Both the position numbers and the translations under genes were made by a program. The notes below the pieces were generated by a model that saw only the letters and a list, made by a program, of their open reading frames with translations, did not search any database and was not told the DNA's origin. Positions 11,261 through 23,743 of a DNA stretch of 64,000 bases are shown here, piece by piece (position 1 is the first letter of the stretch; every line of letters begins with the position of its first letter). This DNA is from Nitzschia sp. pyKryTriq1 (lineage: Eukaryota; Bacillariophyta; Bacillariophyceae; Bacillariales; Bacillariaceae). Location of the stretch: contig OY101116.1 of the NCBI GenBank assembly GCA_956465555.1, positions 1,674,001-1,738,000 on the forward strand, in the 5' to 3' direction.

Positions 11261-14200
11261 CTATATATTTTCCAAACTCTGCTTCAAGAGGACCACCGCC
11301 GCCGAGGACAGATCCGAAGCACAAACAGCAGCGAGGGACGTGCCCGAGATCTCACTCTTGGATACAATGTCTTCGACTTCGCTAGCAAGCAATGGTTTGC
11401 GGATCCCCGAGGGTTGAGTTAGAGAAGAAGTAAAGAGGATCTTGCCTGCAATAACCAAATTCTTCATGCCCTCGACGAGATCGACTTGAACCGGCTTCAG
11501 CTTCTTCTCATCCAGCTGTGTCGTGACTAGTATGCTGCAAACTCTCTGCAGAGCATAATTCAACACCTGTCCCAGTTTGGATATCAAATTTGTGACGAAC
11601 TCGTCCTCGGATGCACCACCGCCATCATCGATGGTCATCGTGCCCCCCGCAGTAGAATCGCTGGCCGTCGACATCAGACACTCTCGAACGGCAATGGATG
11701 AAAACTTAGACCAGCCAGGAACTATGGGAGCCACCAAGGAATCACCCACATCACGCAAGACCCATTTCAAAACGGACATACCATCCACCACACGATTCTG
11801 TAACAAAGAAACAACCACACTTTCCAGAAGACTAGAATTGAAAGAGGCCATACTTTCAACGCGTCGCAGCAAGAAAGCCCCTCCCTGCACTAGGGCAGCT
11901 TCCCCACCACTGGCTTCGGCATCCTTTGCGAGGACGCCCACCAACGTAGCTTTGTATCGCTCAATGGCCCCAATAATTAATGCGTAGACATCCTTAGACA
12001 AGTTTGAGTCATCCTCCATGTCGTCCTCGCCCCCTTCGACGCCCGTTACAGCCTTTTCCAAGACCGCTCTTGTGCCTTCTTCCAATTGCCTCAATGGATC
12101 CAGAAGCACTCTTACGAAAGCATCGGTTCGTGCCCAGCCAGAATTGCTCGCACTCACAGCAGCTCCCACTTCTTCGCCCTGTAAGTACTCGAATAGAATA
12201 GTCGGGTCCTCTTGATTATCCCAAATGCGACGATTGATCTCACTCTCAAGTGATACCACGGGACTCTCCTCAAATGGCACGCAGTTGCGCCCCAATAGTT
12301 CCTTGGTCAACGACGGCGCCACGCCTCCAAAGGACTGCTTGACAATGATCGTAGGATCGCCAACATTTTCTGCCATGAGATGGAGGGCCCGTCGAACAAA
12401 GGTGCCCCGACTTGATTCCTTGTCCGAGGTGGCATAAGGCTCCCATAACTGCCAGTAGGCACTGGGCCATTGATAATCCGTGTTTGTCAAATGGAAGGCA
12501 AACCAGCAACTAAAGTTTTCTCTGGCAGCTGGCACTAGAGCGGGTAAATAGTCTTGAAAGAGATTGGTAATGGCGATAGCCAATGCCTGAGAGACCCGGG
12601 AAGGTTCCAGCCGTGTCAGTTCCAAGAGTACTCGCGACAAATAGATATGCCGCAAACTCGAGTGTTCCGTCGATTGAGCCAAGAGGGCAAAGATTGTTTC
12701 CAGAATCGCATACTCCATGCCCTTGGAAGGATCGTCCTCGCCGGTGGCTGGAAAGACATGACAAACCCGAAGAAGCTCCTCCGCAGCCGACTTGGCACTT
12801 CCGTATTGCAAGCCTGCAGGATTGACATGACTTTCATGGCTCAACAAACAATCGCGCAAGGTTTCGGCTACAAAGTAACGGTCCAAAAGACTCATAGCAC
12901 GAAATGCCTCAAATTGCTCGTTCTTTGTCCCTCCACCTTCCATTTCTGCTTCTTCTTCATCATCCTCTTCTTCTGGATCTGGGGGAGACCCAAAGATAGG
13001 AAGTCGACCAAAGATGGCTCCCTCCAAATTGAAATACTGTAGTTTGAGGGGACTGTCCGATCCAGGGCCACTTAACAGCAAATTCAAGAGCTGGCATTCT
13101 TGAGGAAAGGCCAAGTAAAGGGGGCTTTCTGTGTAGGTAATGGGCCGACTTTCAGTTTCTTCACCCGAATCAGGATTCGGCACGGCTTTGAGAATCAGTC
13201 CTTTCCACGGAGCGTCGACCGGAATGGCAAAGCGTGAGGCCTGCCCATCCTTTCTCCAATATTTTGTGGCACGAAGTAAATCCTGAAGACTGTCACAAAT
13301 CTGTCCCGACCCCTCGGCTTCGTCGTCCTCTTCTTCTTCCTCCTCGTCATCATCTTGTTCGTCTCCTTCTTCCACTTGAGGTTCCTTGAGCAGAAGAGAA
13401 GTCACCCCCGTCCCCGGCGTAAACGAGGACTTGTAATAGGTCCCCAGAAGCCGTTCCAGAGGCTTACAAAGCTTTTCCTCGATGACATCGCGGGGCATCG
13501 ATGGCAACTCCACCAGATATGGTACCGAACTGAGCACGGTCAATGCCAACCAGCAACTAGCGGTCGGATTGTTGAACTGCTCAGCCGCAGCAGTAGCCGC
13601 GTCCACCAAGACGGATGCAAATCCAAAGACTGTCATACGATTTGGATCCACTGTCACTTCTCCCTCGTAGGGAGTGACCAAGCCCATGTTCGCCAAGACA
13701 CAGATATATCGCAACAAGAGTTTGAGACGACATGTCGACCTGGCCGCGGTCGGATTAAAAGTAAGGAGAGTGGTGTCTAGTTCCTTGGCGATTTGAGCCA
13801 TGGCATATTGCAGACACCGAGTGGCAAAGCCTTCAAAAGCGGGATTCCCCTTGACTTGTTCGTGGACAGCCAAGGTCAGTGCGGCATAGCAGGGCGTTTG
13901 GAGCGGAAGATCAGCGACACAACTGACAACCAAGTGCACCAGCTTGCCGACCTTGTCTTCCATCTTCGGCGCCTCTGGAGAGTACTTCAAAAGCCGCTCT
14001 AATTTGTCGGGGGCACATAGGATGGGCAACAAATCATTAATGTTGGAAGCAGTGGTGTACTCCACCTTACGGAGATCAGTCGTTTCCGTCTCGGGGGGTT
14101 CTCGAAGGTTTTGAAACTCTCCGACTCGACTCACAAACGATGCGATCTGTCGAAACAACAACGTGTCGGGATCCACCTGCTGTTGGTGACCGAACCGATT

Positions 14201-14428
14201 GCTGCGCCCCCCGCCGCGACCACGCCCCCCGCCTCCTCCTCCTCGCGATCGATACGGTTGGTTCCGATTTTGTCCGCGTTCACCACCACCGCCGCCCCGA
14301 TATCCTCCGCCTCCGCCGCGGCCTCGACCCCCACCACCGCGGTGCTGTCGGTTACGCTCTCCACCTCCGCGGTATCCACGGCCGCCGCCGCCACCACCAC
14401 CTCCGTAGTAGTTTCGACTCGAGTCCAT
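11261..14428 (-). CDS. NCBP1: Nuclear cap-binding protein subunit 1 (CBP80)
   Basis: A single long exon gives 1055 residues. The first 75 or so are an RGG/GGYRGG low-complexity segment not typical of animal or plant CBP80. A MIF4G-like helical domain follows (from about residue 85, with a region reading LLKYSPEAPKMEDKVGKLVHL), then an acidic insert (DEEEEEEDDEAEG), then the second helical domain with ENFSCWFAFHLTNTDYQW, which fits the conserved WFAxHLSNFQxxW signature, and the YWQLWEPYA segment. CBP80 binds CBP20 and, through it, the mRNA 5' cap in the nucleus, acting in splicing, export and the pioneer round of translation. The size exceeds the usual ~790 residues because of the RGG leader and acidic inserts. 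Confidence 0.8.
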   Translation of the reverse strand: MDSSRNYYGGGGGGGGRGYRGGGERNRQHRGGGGRGRGGGGGYRGGGGGERGQNRNQPYRSRGGGGGGRGRGGGRSNRFGHQQQVDPDTLLFRQIASFVSRVGEFQNLREPPETETTDLRKVEYTTASNINDLLPILCAPDKLERLLKYSPEAPKMEDKVGKLVHLVVSCVADLPLQTPCYAALTLAVHEQVKGNPAFEGFATRCLQYAMAQIAKELDTTLLTFNPTAARSTCRLKLLLRYICVLANMGLVTPYEGEVTVDPNRMTVFGFASVLVDAATAAAEQFNNPTASCWLALTVLSSVPYLVELPSMPRDVIEEKLCKPLERLLGTYYKSSFTPGTGVTSLLLKEPQVEEGDEQDDDEEEEEEDDEAEGSGQICDSLQDLLRATKYWRKDGQASRFAIPVDAPWKGLILKAVPNPDSGEETESRPITYTESPLYLAFPQECQLLNLLLSGPGSDSPLKLQYFNLEGAIFGRLPIFGSPPDPEEEDDEEEAEMEGGGTKNEQFEAFRAMSLLDRYFVAETLRDCLLSHESHVNPAGLQYGSAKSAAEELLRVCHVFPATGEDDPSKGMEYAILETIFALLAQSTEHSSLRHIYLSRVLLELTRLEPSRVSQALAIAITNLFQDYLPALVPAARENFSCWFAFHLTNTDYQWPSAYWQLWEPYATSDKESSRGTFVRRALHLMAENVGDPTIIVKQSFGGVAPSLTKELLGRNCVPFEESPVVSLESEINRRIWDNQEDPTILFEYLQGEEVGAAVSASNSGWARTDAFVRVLLDPLRQLEEGTRAVLEKAVTGVEGGEDDMEDDSNLSKDVYALIIGAIERYKATLVGVLAKDAEASGGEAALVQGGAFLLRRVESMASFNSSLLESVVVSLLQNRVVDGMSVLKWVLRDVGDSLVAPIVPGWSKFSSIAVRECLMSTASDSTAGGTMTIDDGGGASEDEFVTNLISKLGQVLNYALQRVCSILVTTQLDEKKLKPVQVDLVEGMKNLVIAGKILFTSSLTQPSGIRKPLLASEVEDIVSKSEISGTSLAAVCASDLSSAAVVLLKQSLENI

Positions 14429-14855
14429 GGTGTACTTGCGTTTGTTAGACTACAACTAGATGGTGAGGAAGATAGTAGTAGAGCAAACAACTATGATACT
14501 GGTACTTTACCAGTAGTGAGTGCTGTTGAGCACAGCACGTCTAGTGTTGGAAGAATCATCATCATCATCAAAGATCGGGTGCTTCGTTTTGTGCGAACAA
14601 CGGTCGGTCGAACCCACGCGCGTGCGAGAACCGAGAACCCCACAAATGAAGCTCATAACCTCTTTATCTCCCCCAAAATCTCTGATGATTCTAGCTAGAG
14701 ATCTGCCCCCTAAAGTTTCTCAGTCGAATGAGTCATCAGCGATCTTTGTTTGGTTTGGATTTTGGATTTTCCCCTTCTTATTTTTTCGAAGTAATACCAT
14801 ATTACTGTAATTTACCGATACGTCCGCGGCGCGATGATGAAGAGATGCAGGATAA
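14429..14855. promoter_or_regulatory. Divergent promoter region, CBP80 and GGT-like genes
   Basis: The two starts face away from each other across about 430 bp. A GATACTGGTACTTTACCAGTAG inverted motif lies near 14490. A (CAT)n run near 14558 is simple sequence. No gene is supported here. Confidence 0.45.
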
Positions 14856-16682
14856 ATGCCATTGAAAGATACTCTGTTTATTCTCAGAATCATCAGACAA
14901 GCAAAGGACGTAATATCATTCACGTCAGCAATCATGCCGGATTGGTTTAGTAGTAGTAGTAGTAGTAGTAGGAATGCGAAAGATGACGATTCCGACCAAA
15001 ATTCTCTTTTGTTTGCGTCGCGCCGATCTCCACTCGTCTGTCGCAAGGGATGTGTTGCATCGTCCCAGCCTCTCGCAAGTTCCATTGGTCTTGATATGCT
15101 AAGAAAGGGGGCCAATGCCGCGGAAGCTGCCGTTGCCGTGGCGGCGACACTCTGTGTGACGGAACCCTGCTCGACTGGTTTGGGAGGGGACATGTTTTGT
15201 TTGTACTATGATGCTGCCTCTCGCAAGGTCTCTTGTATCAACGGCAGTGGAATGAGTCCCGAAGGAATGTCTTTAGATATCTTGAAACGAGATTGCTCGG
15301 ATGATGGTGGGGGAGGAGAAGGAGTCGATCCCAACCGATTCATGTTTTCGCCGCATGCAGTCACAGTGCCAGGAGCGGCACGGGGATACGAAGATTTGCT
15401 CAAACAACACGGATCGAGGCGTTTCTCTTTCGCCGAACTATTGGAACCGGCGGCGCAATTGGCAGAAGAAGGTTTTGCGGTGGGCCCTGTGACGTCTTTT
15501 CATTGGAGAAATGGTATGAAACAAATCGCCCAGTGGATTCCAGAAGGAGAACCACTTCCTCTTTCTGTCAACGGCAAGGAAGGTCCTCGACCAGGAGATA
15601 TAATGAAGAATCCAGAATTAGCGCACGTTTTGAGAGAACTAGGGGAGAAGGGCGCGACAAAGGGCTTTTACGAAGGAACAGCTGGAAAAGCGATCGCGGA
15701 AGCGATTCGAACACATGGTGGAGTCATGACGGAGCAAGATCTGGCGGGACACACCTCTACCTTTCCGGAACCGATAGCGGCCACGTATCGTGACGTGAAA
15801 TTGTGGCAAGTACCTCCCAATGGACAGGGTATTGCTGGTCTCATTGCTTTGAGTGGGCTACAACATCTAGAAGAGACCGGAAAGTGTGCCAAGATGAATC
15901 CAGCAAATATTGGGACTGCGGATAGTTATCACGTTATGATCGAAATGATGAGACTTGGGTTTTCTGCCCGACACTACGTGGCCGATGAACAACATGTTCC
16001 TGTCTCTTTGGATTGGTTATTAGACACACAACGCATTGAAAGTCGTGCTGAGGATTTGTTTGACCCTCAGAAAGCAGTCATAACAGGAAACCCTCTACCA
16101 TCAAGTTGTACCGTGAGTTTCCAAGTCGTGGACCTCCATGGCAATGCGATAAGTTTTGTGAATTCCAATTTCATGGGCTTTGGAACTGGTATTGTGCCCA
16201 AAGGGTGCGGATTTACCTTGCAGAATCGAGGATTCGGTTTTTCGACAGATCCAGATCATCCGAATGTCGTTGCAGGGAGAAAACGACCCTACCATACGAT
16301 CATCCCTGGGCTAATCACCTATGCCGATACAGACGAATTGCACTCCACCATCTCCAACATGGGCGGTAACATGCAGCCACAAGGCCATTTGCAGCTGACG
16401 GTCGGTTTAGTGGCGGGAGGACTCGACCCGCAAGCGGCAATTGATCTTCCTCGATTCTGTATCGCGGATGGGACTCAACAGGGAAACGTGCAGTTGGAGG
16501 CTGGCGTGGCAACGTCCGAATCAGACGAACTGAAGCGGCGGGGACACAATCTAAAGCCGAATATCAGCGGGCACGATCGAGCTATTTTTGGACGCGCCCA
16601 GATCATTCAACGAAACCGATCGACTGGGGTTCTATGGGCCGGATCAGATGGTAGAGCCGATGGTTGTGCCATGGGTTACTAA
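14856..16682 (+). CDS. Gamma-glutamyltransferase-like Ntn hydrolase (YwrD type)
   Basis: One exon encodes 608 residues from the ATG at 14856; a second in-frame ATG at 14934 (MPDWFSSSSS) would remove 26 residues and is equally possible. The protein covers the whole GGT fold: KGCVASSQPLASSIGLDMLRK at the start, the TEPCSTGLGGD turn, and SSCTVSFQVVD with the predicted catalytic Thr (near residue 419) at the autoprocessing site, followed by the NSNFMGFGTGIV and LQNRGFGFS blocks. The NSNFMGFG and RPYHTIIPGL motifs resemble bacterial YwrD-type GGT-like proteins more than animal GGT. No clear signal peptide or membrane anchor is seen, so a cytosolic location is likely. The exact substrate is not shown. 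Confidence 0.88.
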   Translation: MPLKDTLFILRIIRQAKDVISFTSAIMPDWFSSSSSSSRNAKDDDSDQNSLLFASRRSPLVCRKGCVASSQPLASSIGLDMLRKGANAAEAAVAVAATLCVTEPCSTGLGGDMFCLYYDAASRKVSCINGSGMSPEGMSLDILKRDCSDDGGGGEGVDPNRFMFSPHAVTVPGAARGYEDLLKQHGSRRFSFAELLEPAAQLAEEGFAVGPVTSFHWRNGMKQIAQWIPEGEPLPLSVNGKEGPRPGDIMKNPELAHVLRELGEKGATKGFYEGTAGKAIAEAIRTHGGVMTEQDLAGHTSTFPEPIAATYRDVKLWQVPPNGQGIAGLIALSGLQHLEETGKCAKMNPANIGTADSYHVMIEMMRLGFSARHYVADEQHVPVSLDWLLDTQRIESRAEDLFDPQKAVITGNPLPSSCTVSFQVVDLHGNAISFVNSNFMGFGTGIVPKGCGFTLQNRGFGFSTDPDHPNVVAGRKRPYHTIIPGLITYADTDELHSTISNMGGNMQPQGHLQLTVGLVAGGLDPQAAIDLPRFCIADGTQQGNVQLEAGVATSESDELKRRGHNLKPNISGHDRAIFGRAQIIQRNRSTGVLWAGSDGRADGCAMGY

Positions 16683-16715
16683 ACAAACTAGTTTCCGTTA
16701 GTCGATTCATGTTCT

Positions 16716-19463
16716 CTAGAGCGAGCCTCCATATTGCAGTTGGCTGCCTTCGGTAGTCAGGGACTCAAGCTTGGCTATCCCGGGAATTGTCGTGGGGTCC
16801 AGGCCTAGTTCATCAACATGTCGCGAGTATTGCTGATAATCAAGGAACAGCTGTAACTTCACCTTGTCAGCATCACTGATGCCACCGGAAGCCGCCCGTC
16901 GAGTCGCACGACGATTCTGTAGCGCCACCTCTGTCTTCTTCACAGTGTCGATCAGTTCTTCCATTGCGGCACAATAACGGTCCGTGATGGAGGTAACAAT
17001 CAAGTTCTTCCATTCGCTTCCGATGTGGTCTGGGGTCCGATTCGAGAATTCAAGGTCGAATTCTTTCAGGGGTCTCAGAATAGTACCTACAAAGGGCGAA
17101 GCTTGAGTCGGCGGCGGTCGATTGGTCATTCTGTATGTAGCCGCGACACCCTTGACGGCAGCCAAGGGGCCGGAGCATTTTTCAATGAAAATCTTCACAA
17201 TAATTTCATTCCAGGCCCTTTCAATGATAGGCAGGATTTGCCCCGAGGTCTCCTTGAAAACGTCCGACACCAGGCTTCGTAGCTCAATGCGGTCGTCCTC
17301 CGATGATTCTCCCGAATCGAGCGCTTGACAAACTGTGGTTACGTAATCGTGAGCCATGGTTGTCTCCAGAATGGCAAGCTCCCAAGCCACGGCAGCGACA
17401 TCTTGTGGACTATCGCCCCAGCAATACGGCAGCCGTGTTGGATAGGGAAGTGCAGAGCCGTTCGTCATGTTTCCATTTTCAGCAGTCTCCGGTTCTTTTT
17501 CTTTGCCAAATTTGATTTTCCCGTCCATACCGTCTTGAATGAAAGCAACACTACGTCCAATCAGCTGCACTGCACCTCTCAGAAATCTGTTCGTCAAAGG
17601 TCGCAGGATCACGTCAGGTCGCCACAAGCCCAGAAGAATATCGTAGAGCTCCAAAAAGAATGAAAGTTCAAACCCGACTTTGTTCTTCAGCATGTCTGCA
17701 ACCTCTGGCTCGCCAGTGTAAACTTCTGTAATCCACCCACCCAATCGAGTATGTTCCACGGCAGCATTGAGTCGGTTGCAGCAATCTCCGAATCGAAGTT
17801 GGTAATAAATAGGAAGGTTCCATCGTTTGGAAAATTCTGCAGTTTTGGGGTGGGCATATATCCTTTCTTGAGCGTACTTTATTGTGGCGGCGCTTGTCTT
17901 GGGTTGAAAATACAAGCTTTCCGGCGAGCCGTTAACGGAGCCATTGCTATTCGTTTCAGGAGTCGAAGATGAGCCGAGTAGTCGCGCTGCAAGACTCCCC
18001 ATGAACACATCCAAAGACATGTAATTTTGTTGAAGAATACTTGCGATACCAGGCGAAAAAATTGCCATCTTTATACCAGCATCGGCCATCAGTGCCGTCA
18101 CGATCGGAACCCAAACCCCAGCCGTTACAATGTCGACGTCCATTTTGGAGCCAATATTAAACATGGCTTCCGCTAACTGAAGCACCGGACCGAAAGCCTT
18201 AGCGATAGTGTCAGTGATATCCTCCAACAACGATTTCAATCCAGCACACTCGCCTCGCGATCCACCCTCATCCAATCGACCCATGGATACTTTGGATCGA
18301 ATCAATGGCCTGCATGAAAAAAGTACCATATGTTAGAGATGATGTTAGGTGCCAGTTTATGCTGCAACGGCTGAGTACCTGGTACCCAGCTCCACACTCG
18401 CAATCACGTACATGATGGCAATTCTAGCAAAGATGTTTTCCACCTCCTTGCCTCTTCCCAGTAGCGCCAAACCCCTCATACAATGACCCAACATGAGTAG
18501 CAATTCATCTTCAGGTGGTATTTGATCATCATTGTCATAATCGACTGTCCCTTCTCGCAGCTGTTGCAAGTTTCGCAGCGTCTGTTCCATACAATGTGTC
18601 AATGCAGTAATCGTATCCGATTCCAGACGACGAATCCGAGGAGCTAATTTCATCAGAAAATGAGCTCGCTCAGTATCTTCCTCCAAGGCCGTCCGTAGGG
18701 ACGGCAGTGATTTGTCGTTTCTATCCTTATCTGTCATGACTACCTTGCTGGCGGTAAGTGTTGTCACCTTATCGGTGCTCGACTGTAAATCTTGGACTAG
18801 ACATAGAGTGATATGTGCGCATCGTTCTAAAGAAGACACGTGGTCAACTTTGGCTGATATATACGAAGTATACGAGTGAAGAGAGCCATGATGTATTTCC
18901 TGGATGAGCATCTGCAACGAACGTAAAAATACATACACACACGAGTGACTGACTACCGTCTTGTCGATCGAGCGATGAATCATCAACTTACCTAGATCTG
19001 TAGCCACCGAGGTTCCTTCTGTTGTGGGCGACGTGGTCGTGGTGGGGGTGTTGAGCAGCCCCAGACTGGATCTTCGATAGTTGGCATCCCGTTTGACGAC
19101 CTGCTCTGCAGCCATCAAATCCTGGTAGAGATTGGCACACTCCCTGGCGTGTTCCACCCGACGCTGTTCCGATCGAATCTCGTTCCCACATTCCACCAAC
19201 TTTTCCAGACGTTGTACATATTGCTTCTCCGTCGCTTCCGCGGATGAAAGAACAGGATGTAGTTGTGTCAAAAGCGAATGCAGATCGGGGGGTAGCGATG
19301 ACAGACTGGTTCCAATATGCAGCAGATTTTGACCCGATTGCGAGGACGCCAACTTTGCCGTCAGGATTTGACTGTGCTTGTTGGATTTCTCCTTCAAGTC
19401 TTTCAGTTTCGCCTGCAGCGCCGAGGTCGACATGGCAGCGGGGACGTCATCGAAATCGGACAT
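16716..19463 (-). CDS. Conserved oligomeric Golgi complex subunit 2-like protein
   Basis: Exon 1 is 18379-19463 and exon 2 is 16716-18309; the 69 bp intron (18310-18378) joins GTR to PLIRSKV in frame. The start is the ATG of MSDFDDVPAAM. The N-terminal half is coiled-coil (LQAKLKDLKEKSNKHSQIL, then LEKLVECGNEIRSEQRRVEH). The C-terminal half has FSKRWNLPIYYQLRFGDCCN, resembling the COG2 C-terminal domain signature. COG is the tethering complex for retrograde transport within the Golgi. The family call rests mainly on the C-terminal half. A GTAAGT...TTGCAG pair at 18912-18991 looks like a further intron but its removal breaks the frame, so I kept the region as coding. The 3' end is only 33 bp from the GGT-like stop. 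Confidence 0.7.
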
Positions 19464-20268
19464 GTTGATTCTTGATTTCCAGTGTGCGTACTCGTAGTGC
19501 ACTATGCCTCGGATATATCTTGGCGATGCCGTTGGAAGACCTGGGCGGCTGGGATCCGGACGCGTCGCTCAGGTTATCTTCTCTTTCAGTCCAGGCGATT
19601 GCAAGGTCTTCCCTCCAGATTCTATTTACGAGAACAATCAATTACAGCACAGATGATATATGTTTTTGTACTGTCAATGGACAACAGCACAGGCAGATCT
19701 ATTTGTTGTGGGAGAGGGAGATCGGATGGGACAGGTGAGGGTGAGGAGTGCGAGGAGGAGCAGAAGGAGTGCTTTTGCTTTCTCACGCGAGACACGATGT
19801 GTGTCGTCGCGGCGGCGATGAAGCAGGTACGTACCTGGTACCGGTACAGTTCGTGTACCGGTACGGTACCGTACCGGTGCACTGGAACAAAAATGACCGG
19901 GGTGTGTGTGCGCATAAGACATTGGCAACGAGAAAGGACCCCACCGACCCGCACCCCCCCGGCCCCCGGCCGCGGACGGACTCAAATGACTCATTGACTA
20001 CTCCCTCACTTTTTGGTCCTGCGACCTGACCTTCCGTGTTCCGTGTTCTGTGTGTTGTGTGTTGTTTGTTTGAGTTTCGAGTGTCGAGTGTTGACGATGA
20101 TGATGACAGAACTTCCAACGACAACGACCAACGACGGTCATTTCCAACCTCCAGCAGTTTCCCAAACCCCAAGCTAGTCTACAGTATTGCATTTCCAAAC
20201 GCCGGGGTCGTCAAACGCGACGACCTGATCACAGATCACACGCAACTTTAACATTTTTTGAGCAGTAA
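19464..20268. promoter_or_regulatory. Divergent promoter region with GTAC palindromes
   Basis: Between the COG2-like start and the start of the membrane protein at 20269. A dense palindrome block lies at 19826-19880: GTACCTGGTACCGGTACAG, then GTACCGGTACGGTACCGTAC. Around 20036-20080 a TGTGTTGTGTGTTG simple-sequence stretch occurs. No gene is supported. Confidence 0.5.
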
Positions 20269-21299
20269 ATGTTAGCATGGCTGTTGCAAGCTGGCCCCAA
20301 GGACGCGAAACACCGAAGCAAGTCGCATCCTCTGGTGACATTTTGCCTACACTACGCCGCAGTAGCACTGATCACTGTTTCCACCCATGATTGGATGATT
20401 GCAAGAACTCAACCACAACAGCAACAACAACAATCGGAAGGATTCTCGGCTACGGGTTGCACCCCACCAGTCCATCGACAGTGGGTTGGTTTCTTTTTGG
20501 GAGTCTATTTTGTGCTATTTTTCTGCTGCCGTCTGGCTTTGCATTGGAATCATCATGATCAACAACAGCAAGGGGACTTTTATATTGAATTTTACAAGCA
20601 AACCTTCCTTTGTTCTGTCACCATTTTTCATACCGCATTGGGGCTCTACACGAACCGCCCAATCTTGGCAGAATCTTTTTGCGTCGCCGTCGGTATAGAT
20701 CAAATTCTGTGGTATGTCGATTTGACGGGGAAAATTCTCATGTGAGTGCTGTGATTGTACCATGATTGGAAGTTGGAACCATACTTCTCCGTGTTCGTTT
20801 CTCTCTTGGAATGCTTTCATTGATGGTCTCGCTCCCTTATCTGTATCCCTGCATTGAATGAATCATTTCTAGAAACAAATTTCCCATTGGCGTTACCAAG
20901 TATCTTTTCTGGCCGGGCACAAGTTGGGCTAGCCGACTGACATCGACCCATCACTTATGGACGATCCCAGTGGTACAATGGGCCAGTGGCGGTGGTATTC
21001 GTTTTCTGGCTCTTCCCTTGTCGGCCGTCGTCGTGTTGGTCAACGTTCTCTTGTCGCGACTTTTGACACCCCATTCCATTGCTGCCACGGACGATGAGAA
21101 GTATCCCTCTCACTACCTCAACTTGAATCTAGCCTACGAGTTGTGGACCGATATCAAAATGCCATTCTTGCTGGTGCTCGAAGGTAGAGTACCTTATCTT
21201 ATTCGTCTCTTGGTAGCCTGGTGGTCGTTCAATGCGGTCATCTTTGGATTGCTGCGAGTGCTCTCCACCCGAATACTTGGTCCGCCGATAATGTGCTAG
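20269..21299 (+). CDS. Unknown polytopic membrane protein
   Basis: Exon 1 is 20269-20741 and exon 2 is 20873-21299; the intron (20742-20872) begins GTGAGT and ends CTAG. The product has 299 residues. Hydrophobic segments are visible at LVTFCLHYAAVALITVS, WVGFFLGVYFVLFFCC, the LCSVTIFHTALGLYT region, IRFLALPLSAVVVLVNVLLS and, near the end, LIRLLVAWWSFNAVIFGLL. An HDQQQQGDFY loop and a PQQQQQQS run are low complexity. I recognise no family and see no catalytic motif. Divergent from COG2-like and convergent with Rab1 (72 bp gap), but these neighbours do not reveal a function. Confidence 0.75.
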
Positions 21300-21371
21300 A
21301 GTAGTAACATCAAACCGAATCAAAGCGCAAAATACATTCATTTATTCATTCATTAAAACAAGTCTATAAGT

Positions 21372-22672
<1,301 letters not shown>

Positions 22673-23450
22673 ATGATCACCTCTCGCCTGTTCAAGATTG
22701 GATCCGTTCTGACGATACTGATGGGTCTCTCATCGGCTTTTGTCGGCCCTCGCCCGGGATCTACTCGTACCGGTACCGTCGTGCAACATCCGTCCATACA
22801 AAAACGACAAAAATTTACATCTACGAATCCAACGAAAACGTCTCTCAATGGCGTCATGGAAATTGTTGGCGTCAGTCCAGAGCCAATTCACAGCGCCTTT
22901 GCGTTCGCCACATTTGGGCCACAGCCATTCTGGGTGTTAATGATTCTTCTCCCTAAAAACGATATTACGAAAAAGGTTATGGGATCTTTGGGTAAGAAAT
23001 TGTGACCTGATTGTTACAAAAATCACTACGAGTTGACAACGTAGTTTTCTCACGATTTGTTTGACATGCTCTGCAGATGTCGTTATTTTCTTTGCGTTAC
23101 TCCACTTTTTTATTGTGTCGGCATCGATTGTGCAACCGGATTCCACGGCACCACTGTTGGAATTTAATGACGTTTTTGATCCAAGTAAAGATTCCCAAGC
23201 AGCATTTATGAATATGGTTACCAACTATCCGAATTTTGTGGCAGAGGAATGGCCTCATGTTCTGACATGGGATTTGTTCGTCGGCCGATGGGTGTGGCTA
23301 GACGGTCTTCGACGTGGGATTTTTACCTCCCACTCGGTTCTTTTCTGCAACCTAATTGGACCGCCGGGACTACTGATGCATTGGACTACTTGTCTTTTGA
23401 CAGGAAAAGGTTTTGGTGCCAACGAAGCGACAGAGGAAGTGTCCGAATAG
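22673..23450 (+). CDS. ABA4-like (DUF4281) membrane protein with plastid presequence
   Basis: Exon 1 is 22673-22991 and exon 2 is 23077-23450, joining SL to DVVIFF after a phase 1 splice. The start is the ATG of MITSRLF, giving 230 residues. The N-terminus has a signal peptide (MITSRLFKIGSVLTILMG) followed by SSAFVGPRPG, an ASAF-like diatom cleavage motif, so plastid import is likely. The mature part has four hydrophobic segments with HVLTWDLFVGRWVWLDGL and LLMHWTTCLLTGKG, matching the pattern of plant ABA4. In plants ABA4 is needed to form neoxanthin from violaxanthin; in diatoms a link to the violaxanthin-to-fucoxanthin route is plausible, but this is inference. Confidence 0.82.
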
Positions 23451-23743
23451 ACATTTGTCAGGCAATCCGAAGTTCAGAAGCTTGAGGAATTCCAACCAAG
23501 AGAAGATAAAATTGCAGCTTGTAGTACTATGACCTCTAGTTGAAAGGTCTGATGATGGATACGATACGTGGCTCTCTCTCAAAGTTGTTTGCTTATCGTC
23601 GACGAATCCTACTGTGGAACTCAGCTGTATTGCAGACAGCAGTCACCTCATATCCTGCGTCAGAGAATGTTGAGTATTCGTAGTAAACAGTGCGGTTCTC
23701 TTGGGTGCAAATATTTCTTTTCTAAATACTAAATCATTTGAAT

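Noticed and set aside
18912-18991. Intron in the COG2-like gene
   Set aside because: Splice signals are good but removal of 80 bp shifts the frame and gives an early stop; kept as coding and reported as a finding.
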